Origin: Schistocephalus solidus
Lineage: Eukaryota > Platyhelminthes > Cestoda > Diphyllobothriidea > Diphyllobothriidae
Reading direction: 5' to 3'
DNA length: 64,000 nt
Assembly: GCA_017591395.1 (NCBI GenBank)
Contig: WEDG01012187.1
Span: 1-64,000, forward strand
In this document: positions 1 to 11,479 of the stretch, piece after piece
Layout: each line of letters begins with the position of its first letter
How positions within the stretch are numbered: position 1 is the first letter of the stretch
Position numbers and translations under genes: made by a program
The notes under the pieces: generated by a model
What the model saw: only the letters and a program-made list of their open reading frames with translations
What the model was told of the DNA's origin: nothing
The model's database searches: none

Positions 1-775
1 CCCTTTTGATTGCCGAGGAACAGAAGTATTTCAGTGTTATGGTAATTTTCTCACTCAAACCATCTTCACAGTGTTTAAAGGCAGCTAAACGCGTGACACA
101 AGTCTTATTTGCGCACAGAAGTGGATTTTTGCAAATTCATAAGGAACTCTCCCAAAATACCTACGGGGCATTTGTTCGATCTCACTTGGGGTATGCCATC
201 CAGGCCTGGCGTCCGCGGTTTTAAGAGGATTATTTACGGCTGTGACGAGTGAGAGAGAGGGCTACGAAGAGGGTCATGAATCTTAGTCATCTGCCTTTTT
301 TCCTCTTAATTACAGAAAACTACGCGGTGACCTCATCCAAACCTACTGGCTTGTCAGAGGCTGCGATTGTGCCCTAGAATTTCGTTAATTTCTTCGAATT
401 GGCTGGGACGAAACGTCTGTGGGGCCATGAATTTAAACTGCAGAGGAAGTTGGTAAACACGGACGTCCGTCAGAATGCCTTTTCGAAGAGGTTCGTTGAA
501 GCATGGAACGGACTACCTGATGAGGTGGTCCTTTCAGAAACTGTTGACAAATTTAAGAGCAAACTAGATACTCATTTGCTGACAAACTATTGTACATATA
601 ATAGAGATTGCGTCAGCAGTGGTAGCTTGCGCCTGGCCATCACATACCAATGACTGTACATTTTGTTTGTCAGATTTATACCTGTAAACGTTTATTCTAT
701 TGACACTTTTGCATGTGATTAGGGAGCTCAAAGGCGAAAGCCTACCTCCCTAAATAAAGTGACTCAACATATAAT
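1..775 (+). mobile_element. 3' end of a CR1-like non-LTR retrotransposon (truncated by window edge)
   Basis: Two blocks of translated sequence match the C-terminal end of a CR1-type reverse transcriptase. Positions 6-224 include QCLKAAKRVTQVLFAHRSGF and SHLGYAIQAWRPRF; positions 399-653 include LWGHEFKLQRKLVNTDVRQN, FVEAWNGLPDEVVLSETVD and FKSKLDTHLLTN. The stretch 225-398 continues the same protein in broken frames (for example the LNYRKLRGDLIQTYWLVRG region near 305-360), with several stops. The order is that expected downstream of the RT catalytic core, so only the thumb/C-terminal part lies in the window. After the stop a short tail runs to an AATAAA-containing end near 752-770, a plausible retrotransposon 3' terminus. 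The copy is a dead fragment. Family assignment rests on recognised C-terminal motifs, not on a search. Confidence 0.75.
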
Positions 776-1342
776 TCGGACAAGGTGTGCAGTTAAAATG
801 CTCAAGTATGCAATATTGTAGGCAGAACGTTTCCTGGTAGGGCACTAGTCGTGATGTTTTGAAATGAATTGTGAACTATAAAGTAGGCAGTGAAAAAAAA
901 TCCTACCCTGAAAATGGAGGCAGAGTTCAATAGGCCTCTATTTTTGGAAAGAGGGTAGCGGAAAAAAATATGCTTAGGAAAATAAGGTAAGGGGAAAAGT
1001 AGGCTAATACTGCAGTAGCATTTCAGAATGAGTTAATGAAACGTCGATATGGTTCAGTCTTGATCACTAAGGCGCATGAAACAAAATCTTGCGAAAAGGC
1101 GTCAGAGGACGTGAGGCCTCATATTCACGAAGGATTGGGATTACATTTTTTAACAAAAGGCTAAGTATTTGAATGCTCAAAAACATGAAGGGTAATGGGG
1201 AAACTTAGCGGCAGTTGTTTGCTGGAATCTCAATTCCGAGGTCATAATCAAACTTCATTGTACTGCTGTGACCTGATTATTGTTTTAATCATCGAACCCC
1301 AATAATTTACAGCCTCCATTAAATCTCGTCACACGTTGGGCG
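776..1342. other. Intergenic spacer and candidate 5' UTR of the hnRNP gene
   Basis: No coding frame is supported here. A 3'-splice-like TTTACAG ends at 1312, only 30 nt before the gene's ATG at 1343, after a weakly pyrimidine-rich stretch. In flatworms such a site could accept a trans-spliced leader, or it could end a 5' UTR intron. This is inference only. Confidence 0.4.
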
Positions 1343-4300
1343 ATGGCATCCGATTTCGATGAGTCTGTGATGTATGCAGCTGAAAAGGCTGAAAGTGCGG
1401 ACGATGCGCAGCGCGTACCTGAACCGGAAAGCACCGTAGATAAAGTTATGGACGGTAGCGGAGATGGTGCGCCTCAGGATGACTCCGATGATGATGCGAG
1501 GTATTTTCATATTGGCTTCTGTTGATCATGGTTAGAAAATTGTTCGTTGGTGGCTTGAGTTGGGAGACTAATGAAGGTTTTGTTTAGTTTAATTTTATTT
1601 ATCCAAATAGACGATCTGAAATCATATTTTTCTCAGTGGGGAAATGTGACGCGGTGCATAATTAAAGTGGACAGGTTTACCGGGAATTCGCGAGGTTTTG
1701 GTTTTGTAACATTTGAGAATGAAGAGTCGGTCAATAAAGTTTGAAATTTTTTTATTAGCTAATGACCGAAGGTCCTTAGCGTTCCGGAGCACAAGCTGAA
1801 AAACAAGAGAATTGATCCGAAGAGAGCTAAACCATCCAGGGAGGTTATTAAGAAGATATTTGTGGGAGGAATTGATCCTGACCTCTCTAAGGATGACATA
1901 ATGGAATATTTTGGGCAATTTGGCCAGGCAAGCTGTCTTTTTGACATTCATCTTTTGAAGGTGGAGTCACTGGATCTCCCATACGATGCCCAACGTGGAA
2001 AGAGGAAGCATTACATCTTTGTTAGTTTCGCAACAGAGGCCGCAGCTAAAAAAGCGATTGCGAAAGACCGCCAGGAGATATACGGACGCCAGGTATCATA
2101 CTCTTTTTTTAATCCTGAAATCTCTTGCTGTTTCGTTTGCCTAAGTCATGTCAATTACGCCTTTTGCACCTGCAATATTTTAACATCCATTTCGTACTTT
2201 GATTTTTGCCTTGGTTCACCAAATTAATGTATGGTGTTTGAAGCGATAGCCTGACTCCTAGCTGGTGATTCTGCTGACATGAGTTTGGTGAACAGCAAGA
2301 TACGAAATCAAATGCAGCAGTTTGATCTAAGGGACCCCTTCAGTGATTTCTATACCTCTTCGCCCAAAAAGTTTCACTGTTTCGCATACTTTTTCGTACT
2401 TTTTCTGTACCGCGCGCAGTTTCAATTCCACTTTGAGTTCTAGATAGAAGTTTGGGAAACGTTACTGTCGTGCATGTTCGTACAAAACTTTTCCCGAGGG
2501 CCCAACATTCCCTTTCCCATGTTCTTGGATGACCCAGCAGTCGCGGGGGGTCTCAAAGCGTTTTTGCAGCACAGATAAACGTGTTAGCGGCAGTACACCA
2601 CCGCCAGTCTACACAGGCTGGGGAAGATAAGCAGTGTTCGTCAACCACCCCACCAACTGAGGCATTTTTAATGGGCTTGTTCTCCTTGATGCTGTCTGGA
2701 ATTTTCAAATGTTAATTGAACCTCCAGAAGACCCGCACCTTTGTTGGCATTATAATCTTACCACGATTTCGCGATGACGCTAAACTGGCCTTAATAGTAA
2801 AAATTATATAATTTCGGACATACCTTACACTTAAGTCTCATGTCATTCTAAGTCTGGTGTGGTTTGTATTTTTTACTATTGGATGGATACCTACCAGCGT
2901 GCGTTTATGTCCATTCTTGAAGTTCGTCGGCTTGAATGTCTATGTGTTTATGCTGTGTGTATGCCTGTGTGCGTTCATTCGCCAGTGTCCATGATTTGTT
3001 TGCTCCTTTTCTGCCCCTCTAATGATGGGTCTCTCCATCCGGGTAGCTGGTCGTCTCGTCAAGGTGGTGGTGGTGGTTATCAGCTTTTCTGACGCGCGTT
3101 CCCGAAGGAGAGAGCAATGTGCCCGCATCTCACGGACCAGAACTGGTGTCGCAGTGTGTTGTTCTGCCACACCAGTGATGAGGAAAAAAGGATCAGTTGA
3201 GAATATTCCTCTTTTGTGCGCGTTCAGCAGCAGCTGCCCGTTGCACGTACGCGCGCGCACGCACACAATTCTGACCCTTTTGTGAGTCTTGTTTTTTCCT
3301 AGAGAGCTCGGTTCTGGGTAATAACGTAACATTCAACAGCTTTCGTAATTGGACTGTTTCGTAAATATCTTTCGTAACTGGACTCTTTCGTAAACAAACT
3401 ACGTTTCGTAAACGCTTTGAACAGTTTTTTTTAGTAATGGAGCTTCGTAATCAAACAGTCTACAGTATTTTGTCCATTCTATTCGTTTTTCCATATTGTT
3501 CTAACTAATACATTTCTTTCTGCACAGTGTGACGTACGTGTCGCTGTAACTCGCGAACAAGCAAATAAAAACAAGGGTAAGTATATAGGCTATTTTCTCT
3601 TATTCCCACCAAACCTTGATGTTTAATGCTAGACAATGATTGGTTTGTTGTTGTTGTAATATTTTCACATGTGTCGTTTCGTAGAAACGCGTGTTAATGG
3701 CAACTTCCTACCGCAACTTAACCAAACGATCTTCATTTGACTGAACTCAAATTCATGGAATGCACTCAAAAGATTTACTGCCTATGCTTATTGCCACTTC
3801 TTACGTATCTATTATTTTATTTTTTAGGTATGAAGTATTGCTGCGGATGGATTGATCCATCTTACGCCTATTCTAACTATGCGTACGGAGACTATGCGAA
3901 TGCATATCAGGGGTTCGACCCATATACATACGGATATTACGGCTACGATTGCTTTGGTGCTACCTCTCCCTCCACTGCTAGTGGATATGGTAAGATGCTG
4001 CAATTTTAGCCTTTCTAAAGTCTTAAAGCTGACTTCTGTTCTCTAAATGACTCTTATCCGTTAATTTTCTTGTTTATACGCTATTAAAGTAGTTTAAGCT
4101 AAACCTAACGTGTGGTAAGTACGCATCTCACGTATTAATCGGTTCCTGAAGTCTAGTCCATGAGACAGTGACGGGAATACTCTGATCCCCATAGCGGTGC
4201 TGAAATGACTGAATCACTCCCAAGAACCCCACAGTTGACAGTGGGCAGTGCGAGTTTTGGAGCAAGAGTTCTCTGCGCCCACTGTGGTAAATAATGGCAG

Positions 4301-6893
4301 TAAAATAGACCTAACCACAAAAACAATTGAGCTCGGGTAGCCTTTTCCATGACGCGAATTTAATTAAGTTACTGATGAATCTCCAACACTGAGTAATTGT
4401 CCGCAATGCGAGGGGCGGCCTTGTTTGTGACTACTCGGCTAATATCGACCGCCTTCTCGGCCAATGTAACGTAGGCCACTAGATACGCCAACCCTTGGAC
4501 AACAATTGGGTTTGCCCCACAAACCTATTAAAGCATATACCACCACTTGTCCAACGCTCTCTCAGTCATGAATGAACAACGTCCAAACCAGCCCTGTATT
4601 GTCTAGTGGCCACTGCTGCCTGGAACAGCAAGTCCGAGTTCTGTGCGCAATAAATTCCCGCAACAGGTGCCTTCTGTACTTCTGGTAATCAGAACTTGAT
4701 TTTTGTATTGTGGCACTGAGTACACACTGCTTAGAGGCTACAGGCTAGCTCTTCCGAAGTGTTTTTTTTCTGCCAGCAGGTACCAATTTGTAGTGGCTAG
4801 TAAAATGTATTGGAGCGAAGTTATTCTCAGATGGATGGTACGAACGTCATCGTCCCCTGGACTTACGCTGCTAGCAGGCTTCTCCGAAGAATCGTCTCTG
4901 GAACCTACGCGACATCTCCATTGTTGGAAAGATTCGCATGGTCCAGTCAGCCGTCCTGTACATGTAAGGATAGTGGGATGCGCACATCGAAGACGTGCGG
5001 ACTGGAAATGTTTAACCACTCTTCTGACCGTAATCCATTAAACTGAGTTCAAATATGGAGGCATGAAAGTGTTACTTTCGGTGTTCGGTTTCCGTCACTG
5101 GGCGAGAGTGGACCAGGTGGTGGCGCTTTAACGTGCACAATGCGCGACATCATCAAAATCAGTTAGATCGGGTATGATAACAACCGTACGAAGTATAAGT
5201 GCAATGTTGCGTTACGAGCATTTTTTGAGCACAGGCAGTTAGTATTTTAGTCACACGAGCCCCCAAACCCTGCGCCAGAGATACGCGTGAGGCCCGCCTT
5301 CACCGTGTCCGTCCATGCTTTCAGTCGCATAATTTGAAGTTGCTGGACGGATTCGAACTAGCTGACATCCCGCATGATCTCGCCCTCGGTTCGATGCAGC
5401 ACGTAGCCGAGCTATTGAGGCCGGCGAGAAAAGGGTCAAGTTAATTGATTTTGCCACTGATTTAGTGTTAGATGGTTAAGTGTAAACATCGCCAATCAAA
5501 TATTTAAAGGTCCGGCATATCTACTAATTGCCATTCAAATCCATAGTCTCCCGACCGATCCGACAACCATTCTTAACTTCTAGCGAAGTCTCGCATCTAG
5601 TCCATCAAATGCTCAGTTCACTCCTTACTTCGTTCTTTAGTAAGAAAGATCGATCCAATATAACAGTATTTGCCTCCACTTAGAAGTTCTATCGTTACGA
5701 ACGACTTGTCAGCGCGAAACTCCTGACACAGTTTTGATTTTTTAAACTTAACCATAGTTTTGAATGAAACACGCCGCACGTTTGTCAGGGCGTCGCGTTT
5801 TCGTTAAGTCTCGCGATGAAGCCATGGGTTAGTCTGAAAAATTATCATTTTGGTTGTTTGTCGTCCTGCCATTACGATGAATTGCGCTGGGCTTTTTTAG
5901 ACGCAATTTAGGGTTCCTCTTCTATTAGTCTGCCACCAATGAAAATGCCAGAGTTTGACCATAAACGCCCTAAAGCAGCTCACAAACCTTCCTAGTGTTG
6001 AGTCCATACAAAGAGAACTGTTGAGTTCATGTTAACCCAAGGATTTCTAGTGACCCTTCTCGAGTGCATGTCTTATTGCGTGTTTCTTATCACCGTTATT
6101 CTGCTAAACCGTGATTACTGCCCTAATAGGTACTGGTCAAAAATCCGAATCAGATTTAATACATGTTGTCTATATTACACGTAGTCATTCTTACTGTCCT
6201 ATTATAGTTACTTCAGGTTACTGGTTGCTTTTTCACCCGTGTTTGCCCGAAAAGATAGTTGTCAAACTTATGTAACCTGTAGCTTAGCAGGCATCGGGGA
6301 TCCTTTTGAAAACCTTAGATCTGCTCGGCACCTACTAGTGGAATGCGGAAATCGGGCATCCTTGATAGAATTCACTTGTTTAAAGCGTAGAGCGTTGCTC
6401 TTTAGGAACCCTTTTGCTTCCCCACCTGCTCAACGAAGTCTTAAATGCCACCAAGTTTTGTCTTCTTTGAGTACGTAAACAAGAACATCATGCTCGTGTG
6501 TACATAGGTGAAGCCAGGTTGTAATCAAGGGTGGTCTCCTAGGTTGGTTCTTAAGGAATCCAGAATTCTTAAATATTTTCAACCGCAGTCGACGGTAGTA
6601 ACCTGCGGACTTCACTTGTTATAACAGCGCTCTGTTCAAAATTCATTTTTTCTACAGGTGCCTACACTGGCTACGGCGCTAACCAACTTCGCAGCCAGAT
6701 GGGCAACGCCAAATCCACTCAACTGAACCATGGAGTTTATTCGTCCGGCCGAAGTATATCCCAGTCCAATCCCGCGGCACAACAAAGCCTGCCCATGTCT
6801 GCGGGCGACCAGGGCTTCGCCAGTCTCGCTTCAGTAAATGTATCCGACTTCTCGGGCGGTACTGTCCAACCGCAGCCTTCTATGCATCAATAA
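1343..6893 (+). CDS. hnRNP A/B (Squid/AUF1-like) two-RRM RNA-binding protein, eight exons
   Basis: Exons: 1343-1500, 1536-1576, 1611-1738, 1772-1927, 1961-2092, 3528-3576, 3828-3989, 6658-6893. They total 1062 nt, an exact 353 codons plus TAA, and every junction phase agrees. An acidic N-terminus (1-52) precedes RRM1, with RNP2 KLFVGGL at 54-60 and RNP1 RGFGFVTF at 94-101. The linker IDPKRAK (123-129) is typical of the hnRNP A/B, D and Musashi group. RRM2 has RNP2 KIFVGGI (137-143) and a divergent RNP1 KHYIFVSF (177-184), then DVRVAVTREQ. Exon 7 encodes a Tyr/Gly-rich low-complexity segment (about 223-276) and exon 8 a Gln/Ser-rich tail. Proteins of this family bind pre-mRNA and mRNA in nucleus and cytoplasm and act in splicing, transport, stability and translation. 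The start is the first ATG of the acidic exon. The introns are 35, 34, 33, 33, 1435, 251 and 2668 nt, all GT-AG except 1928-1960, which is GC-AG. Exact orthology (Squid, hnRNP AB or DAZAP1-like) is not settled. Confidence 0.93.
1501..1771 (+). other. Three micro-introns (35, 34 and 33 nt) in the RRM1 region
   Basis: Introns 1501-1535, 1577-1610 and 1739-1771 are all GT...AG and AT-rich. Removing them joins an uninterrupted RRM1; without removal the frames carry stops. For the third intron, an earlier AG at 1758 would leave a 20-nt intron and a downstream stop, and an AG at 1779 breaks the frame. Only the AG at 1770-1771 keeps the RRM1-linker frame. Confidence 0.88.
1928..1960 (+). other. 33-nt GC-AG intron, in frame
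   Basis: The donor reads CAG|GCAAGC and the acceptor TTGAAG|GTG. Removal restores the contiguous RRM2 sequence FGQFGQ-VESLDLP expected of the family. The intron is a multiple of three and has no stop, so retention would add 11 residues (ASCLFDIHLLK) between the first helix and second strand of RRM2. GC donors are a minor class of normal U2 introns and are often linked to alternative splicing. Confidence 0.85.
2093..3527 (+). other. Intron 5 of the hnRNP gene (1435 nt)
   Basis: It lies between the RRM2 exon and the 49-nt exon encoding CDVRVAVTREQ. It contains a (GGT)n run at about 3063-3078, an alternating purine/pyrimidine stretch near 3244-3266 and a TTTCGTAA-rich repeat at 3340-3411. No transposon protein or other gene is recognisable. 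The longest open frames (2940-3332 minus, 3022-3285 plus) overlap on opposite strands and look like chance. Confidence 0.8.
3340..3411 (+). repeat. Short tandem repeat built on TTTCGTAA (about 29-bp unit)
   Basis: TTTCGTAA occurs at 3341, 3357, 3370, 3386 and 3404, and a variant CTTCGTAA near 3443. The 29-bp block starting CTTTCGTAATTGGACT (3340-3368) is repeated with few changes at 3369-3397. It sits inside intron 5. Confidence 0.75.
3990..6657 (+). other. Intron 7 of the hnRNP gene (2668 nt)
   Basis: It is bounded by GTAAGATG at 3990 and TTTTTCTACAG ending at 6657. It contains one minus-strand tRNA-derived SINE-like copy (about 5245-5435, listed separately). Otherwise I see no coding sequence I can assign. 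Confidence 0.85.
5245..5435 (-). repeat. tRNA-derived SINE-like element (type C)
   Basis: Read on the minus strand, an A-box-like segment (AATAGCTCGGCTACGTGCTG, about 5418-5399) is followed by a B-box AGTTCGAATCC (about 5358-5348). Then comes a non-tRNA tail down to about 5245. Spacing and order match a Pol III type 2 promoter. There is no clear cloverleaf with a paired acceptor stem, so it is read as a SINE rather than a working tRNA gene. It differs in sequence from the two other SINE types in the window. Confidence 0.55.
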
Positions 6894-9590
6894 TAGATGC
6901 TTATCATAACATACTCCCTGCACCGCTCCCTCTAACCTCAAAATTGTTTCGGCGCAACCCCACTCACAAACTGAGCGCTCCGGCGTCTCCCAACTGGGGG
7001 TTGGCCTTCAGACGCGTCCTTGTCTTGCATCCCACGGCAACATTCTGTGCTTGGCCATAAGCGTTTCCTTTCTCAGCTTCTGGACGCGCCGCCCTTTATG
7101 TCGTTGTGGTTGCAGCTTTTGACACTTGCGGTGTCAGCAGCATCCCGATTGTTCTACCTACACCTGCATCTGTAATGACGAGAGACTTCCTTGCTGCGAG
7201 GACAGTAAAAGCTCACAGGGGACTTCTGTCTTCTCGTCCTTTTACGGAACATGTACAAAGCTTTTCTTTTTTCGATGTCGGATGTAGACGGCTGCTGTAC
7301 CTGTTACTGCCCTACCAATGAAAGCCTCTTCAAACTTAACACCACCCCGCAGCAGAACCAGCTGCTGTTGACAACAAGAAGTTTTTGAAGAAAACCCACA
7401 CGGTTGCTGACTCCATTCCAAGCACGCTCACTGACTTTATTTTTCATAACCAGATGCCTGTGCGCGCGCCAGTGTACAATTTTACTGCCAGGAGCGTCAG
7501 GGACCTGTTCGACTGCATTGATGAAGCATTAGCCGAAACACTGACTAAGCACTTGCACACTACCCGCGTTATCATTCATGCCTTTTTCGAAGAGATTCAT
7601 CGCTTCTCAATCCATCGACGTTGGTTCTGCATCCCAAGGCTTTGTTTCAATGATTTTTGTGTCTCCTGTGGGATTTTCCACTCGTACCCTTTTTTCGCAG
7701 ACAGTTTACCATACCAAGGGGGATTACCACGGTACATTGATCAGTGTCGGTGATATCTGATTTCCAACTGCCGTGTTAGATGGTGCGCACAGATTTCGTG
7801 AGACAATTGAGATCTTCGACCATTCCCTTGCCAAATCTCATATGACTGATCATGGTAAATATCAAAGCGTCCGTGCCTCATTTGTTTCTACTACCACAAT
7901 ATTCGGTGTTGATGGCTTATAAGGCTTTCCTAATGGTGAATATGCCAATGTCCTGTTCCCATCTGCCTGTCTTCATCTACACTCATCTGTCTCCGTACAC
8001 AAGTGTCCTTACGTGCCTTCGTGCTGTGCGTGTTTTTCTCCATGGTTACAGTTGGTGTCGGCTCCATTTAAACTGATCGACTAGGTTTTCTCTGTTGCAC
8101 GGACTTTGTTTGTTTCTATACATATACCACCCAGTGAATCTGAATAGCTACGTCGGTTAAGTTTCACTATAAAATCGTTGGTTGTGGCAAGATAATTTCC
8201 CACCCCCCATATTGTGTTAGTGTCAGCGTGCACAGCGGGCCTCGAAGTCACAGGCTCGGACTGGTCCCCATGAGTTCGTCTGCGTTACATCGGGTCATGA
8301 AAGATAGGCATTCCGTTTTTGCCTTCAGCATGTTCTAAGCGTCGTTGTGAAGTCGGAATGTGGTAAATGCAGAGTGAGGGGCGTCCTTTGCCAACAACGG
8401 CCGTATGTGATGTGATTTTCTAGGAATCGGATGACGCAAATCGAGTATCTGAGGCTTCTATCAGTACATTTCAGTCATCTATGAAATCTATTCAGTCCTA
8501 CAGACTTGATCTGGAGGTAGGTACAAAAGTCGAAATGGGCGTCTCTCGGCATTATAATTTTCTTGCAATGCCCGGACGCTGGAAAGGTGGATCTGCTTCA
8601 GTCCTTCCTAGTTCTACTGCATAAGCAACATGGGGACTACGCAAGTTACGATTGGAACAATGGCTTTGGGCGGCATCTCAAAGGAGGCATTATGATGGAA
8701 TCACTGCAGGTTCACAACCTCATAAAAACTTATGGCTGTTTAACTAGAACTGTCACCAACCCATTAGGGAAACAAAAGTGTCCATCGTTGTCCGAAATTT
8801 GGATAGCCAAATCATTACCCTGCTGCTTTTAGACTATATTTAGTCTGTCGCCTCCGGCGATGTTCACCGTGTGCCCGACTGTTGAGATGTGCTCAGGGAC
8901 GGAGACGTGCACGGGAATCAGTTTTTTAGGGTTGCTTACTTCGCTCGTATGGGTCATTACGGCGGGGGCAAGATTGGTGGCATTTGGCTGGTGCGGCGTG
9001 AAACTTTGCATAGGTGTGTATGGCCGCGCATCTCCAATGACGCCTGCTGTTCTCGGATCTCGCGCTCATTGGTCCAGCACGTCTACGGTCGAACTGGCTG
9101 TAGTGCACGCTATTCTTAGGATATTTCGCAAACAAACATGTAGGTGTCCCATGTCAGCAAGGTGTCCGCATAAATGTTTCTAACGGAGACCGGTTTGGAG
9201 TTCATAGCGAATGAAATAAGCGGGCGAGTACAAGAACTATTGGTTTAAAAGCCTGCAAGTTTCGAACAAAGTCAAGCATATGCAATTGTGGCTCTAGCAC
9301 TGCCGCCGTAGACCCCTGCTTTGACTTCACTGGCCTATTTACCGCCTATCCAGCATCACACTTGCACCAACAACCGTGTTTCAGTTAGCGCTAATGCCCA
9401 CAACAACGTCTGCACTGACCTCGCAATACTTATGGTCCCTCATTATAAATTAATGAGATATCATTGTCACATGTTAACGTAGCAGTTATCACAATAGTTC
9501 ACAAATTAGATCTATAACCGCTGACGTGTTAATCAGCGCAGTATACCCTTCCATTCAAACCACTTGAAACCCCTTTATACGCCTTTTATG
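6894..9590 (+). other. Probable 3' UTR of the hnRNP gene grading into intergenic DNA
   Basis: The first several hundred bases after TAA are pyrimidine-rich and resemble a UTR. I found no canonical AATAAA between 6894 and about 8560, so the transcript end cannot be placed. Open frames here (7385-7753, 8563-8832, 8860-9183) show no recognisable domain, and 8860-9183 is open on both strands. No gene is called. Confidence 0.4.
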
Positions 9591-9599
9591 TATGCTGGA

Positions 9600-9775
9600 G
9601 AACCGTCAAAGAAGATGGAGACCGGAATGGCCATTTATTTTTTATTAGATGCCATCAGCTAGTTATGTCCAACCCAAGTGTGGACCACCTGAGATTCCAA
9701 CCCGCGACCTCTGGTCATTGAGTCGAACGCTTTACCAATGAGTCAAGGGCTCGTCATCTCGGTTGTAATCTGCAA
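9600..9775 (-). repeat. tRNA-derived SINE, hammerhead family (type A), degenerate copy
   Basis: On the minus strand a tRNA-like head (A-box region near ATTGGTAAAGCGTTCGACTC, B-box GGGTTGGAATC at about 9702-9692) leads into GTGGTCCACACTTGGGTTGG. The remnant of the hammerhead segment follows at 9668-9626: CTGATGG core, then AAATGGCCATT and CCGGTC. Stem II and the GAAA are largely lost. A separate sense-oriented scrap (TATGACTGGCTGATAACGGG) lies at about 9798-9817, so two opposed fragments sit side by side. Confidence 0.65.
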
Positions 9776-9819
9776 AATCAATGATGATGGGATTGGGTAT
9801 GACTGGCTGATAACGGGAC

Positions 9820-11200
9820 AAGTATGTTCCGTGCCTTTATCGGTGACCGCAAATTCATTTTCTATGTGACTTGGTGCTCAGATCGATGTGTCGTTGCGTC
9901 AGACAGAAACGCTGTCATCAATGCTTGTGCCATGCCTTCATCAAGTTCTGCTCACCGCGTATGTGGCACGCGCTCTGTGTAGTCTCATGTTGCATGTCAT
10001 GGTAGTCCTCACTGCCTGTCGGCTGAAAAGATCAGACACACCACCGAAGAGGGCCAAGAGAGGAAGAGTTAGGTCGTTGTGAAAGCGCTCTTTGGACATG
10101 CACTCGTTTCCAACAGCGATAAATTCGACGCGTCTTAACTTACCGTGGCTGGAGAAGGTAGCCGTAGGATGGAACATCAGTGTCGAGTGTTGATGTGCGA
10201 CAATTCCGTGGTTCCCAAGGCACAAAACGGGGTAATCGAACAACCTCTACTGCAGTGAGAGCACGTAAACGCATCCCAATAGGCCGTGGCAGCAGGTCGT
10301 CTCACCAGCCGGGCGATCAACTAGGCGGTTCTTTGTTTTGGCACAAAGCGCTTGCGTGTGTCCGAGGTTTGGTCAGCCTTCAGCGCATCCGCGGAGCAGG
10401 CAGTGTCGATTGGCTCCGAGCTGTCGCCAAGCTAGTGCTAAGTCAAGCCCAGCTCACAATCGATTGGCAGTAGATACGACCGTACTGGCGATCGCGCGAG
10501 CAGACCGTCACAATTTGGACCTTAAGAAATTATTCGTATGCAATGGCTCCTTAATGTGACTTTTACGTCACGTAGGGTTGTATGAGATCTTGACCCTTCA
10601 CTGAGGCTTGCTTTATTCTGGGCTGGAAAACAAGTCATGTTTAGTAAACCTAGACCGGTTATTTAACTGTTAAGTTTAAATGCCAGTGGTTGATGCAGTT
10701 GATGCAGTGTAATTCAGTAACAAAAAATATGCATAGTCATTTTGCGCACTCCCCTAGACAATATGGTACCTCGTCGCTCGGAATGAACGAAACTGTACGA
10801 GTCCTTCGGGCATTTATTGCCACGCTCTGTCCCACACGCGTACTTGCACACAGTCTGGTTCTAGGCCAATCCTGGTAGTCAAAACTAGACAATCAACAGC
10901 AAGGCCAGTTCAAGCATGCTCTCGTCTAGGTGTAGCGGCCGAGGACTTCGAGGTTGGCATCCACACCTTGACGCATTCCCATCTCTCAGCACGTCGCTCT
11001 CGTGACACCTGGCGTATTCTCTTGTTCGGGTGCCAGCTTTTTCCAACCTGTTCTATAATATTTCTGCACAAAGTAAATTCTCAGCTGGCGTCTATTCTCA
11101 TTTCATTTGCGAAAAATCTCTTGCGAACAACATGACCAACGCGCTGCCAACTATCGGGTATGGAACGTCGGAAAATGTCATTTATTGAATATTAACGATT
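9820..11200. other. Non-coding spacer
   Basis: No coding or repeat feature is recognised. The opposed open frames at 9941-10243 (minus) and 10180-10473 (plus) have no family motif. Confidence 0.4.
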
Positions 11201-11204
11201 TTAT

Positions 11205-11475
11205 CATACTTCCTTTGACCCACTTATGAAAAACTTGGCAGCCTCTGTGGAATTCGAACCCACGCCAGCAAGGGTAAGGCTTTAATACAGCCAACGTTCT
11301 AGCTAATTGAGCTACGAGGCCCCACTGGCAGCCGTGAATTTAATCGTACTTGGGTCAATTTACCCGCCCAGCCTACTCCAACGTATGGAATCCACCAATT
11401 CTGATACAGTAAGCTGACTGCCCAAGCAGGATTCTAAGCAATAAATCTAGAATCCACCAAATGATTTTATCATAG
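11205..11475 (-). repeat. tRNA-derived SINE-like element (type B), copy 1
   Basis: On the minus strand this copy matches the plus-strand element at 50385-50655 over about 260 bp. Its tRNA-like core (about 11325-11242) has GCCTC and GAGGC as candidate acceptor arms, an A-box-like TAGCTCAATTAGCTAGAACG, a long variable arm, and a clear T-arm GTGG-GTTCGAATT-CCAC. The core is flanked by an inverted pair, TTGACCCA upstream and TGGGTCAA downstream, conserved in both copies. About 130 bp upstream of the core are also conserved, so this is a mobile repeat rather than a lone tRNA gene. Confidence 0.7.
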
Positions 11476-11479
11476 GAAA

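Noticed and set aside
11242..11325. Possible functional tRNA gene with long variable arm
   Set aside because: The anticodon arm is not convincing, and the core is embedded in a 260-bp repeat also found at 50.4 kb, so a SINE-like reading is better.
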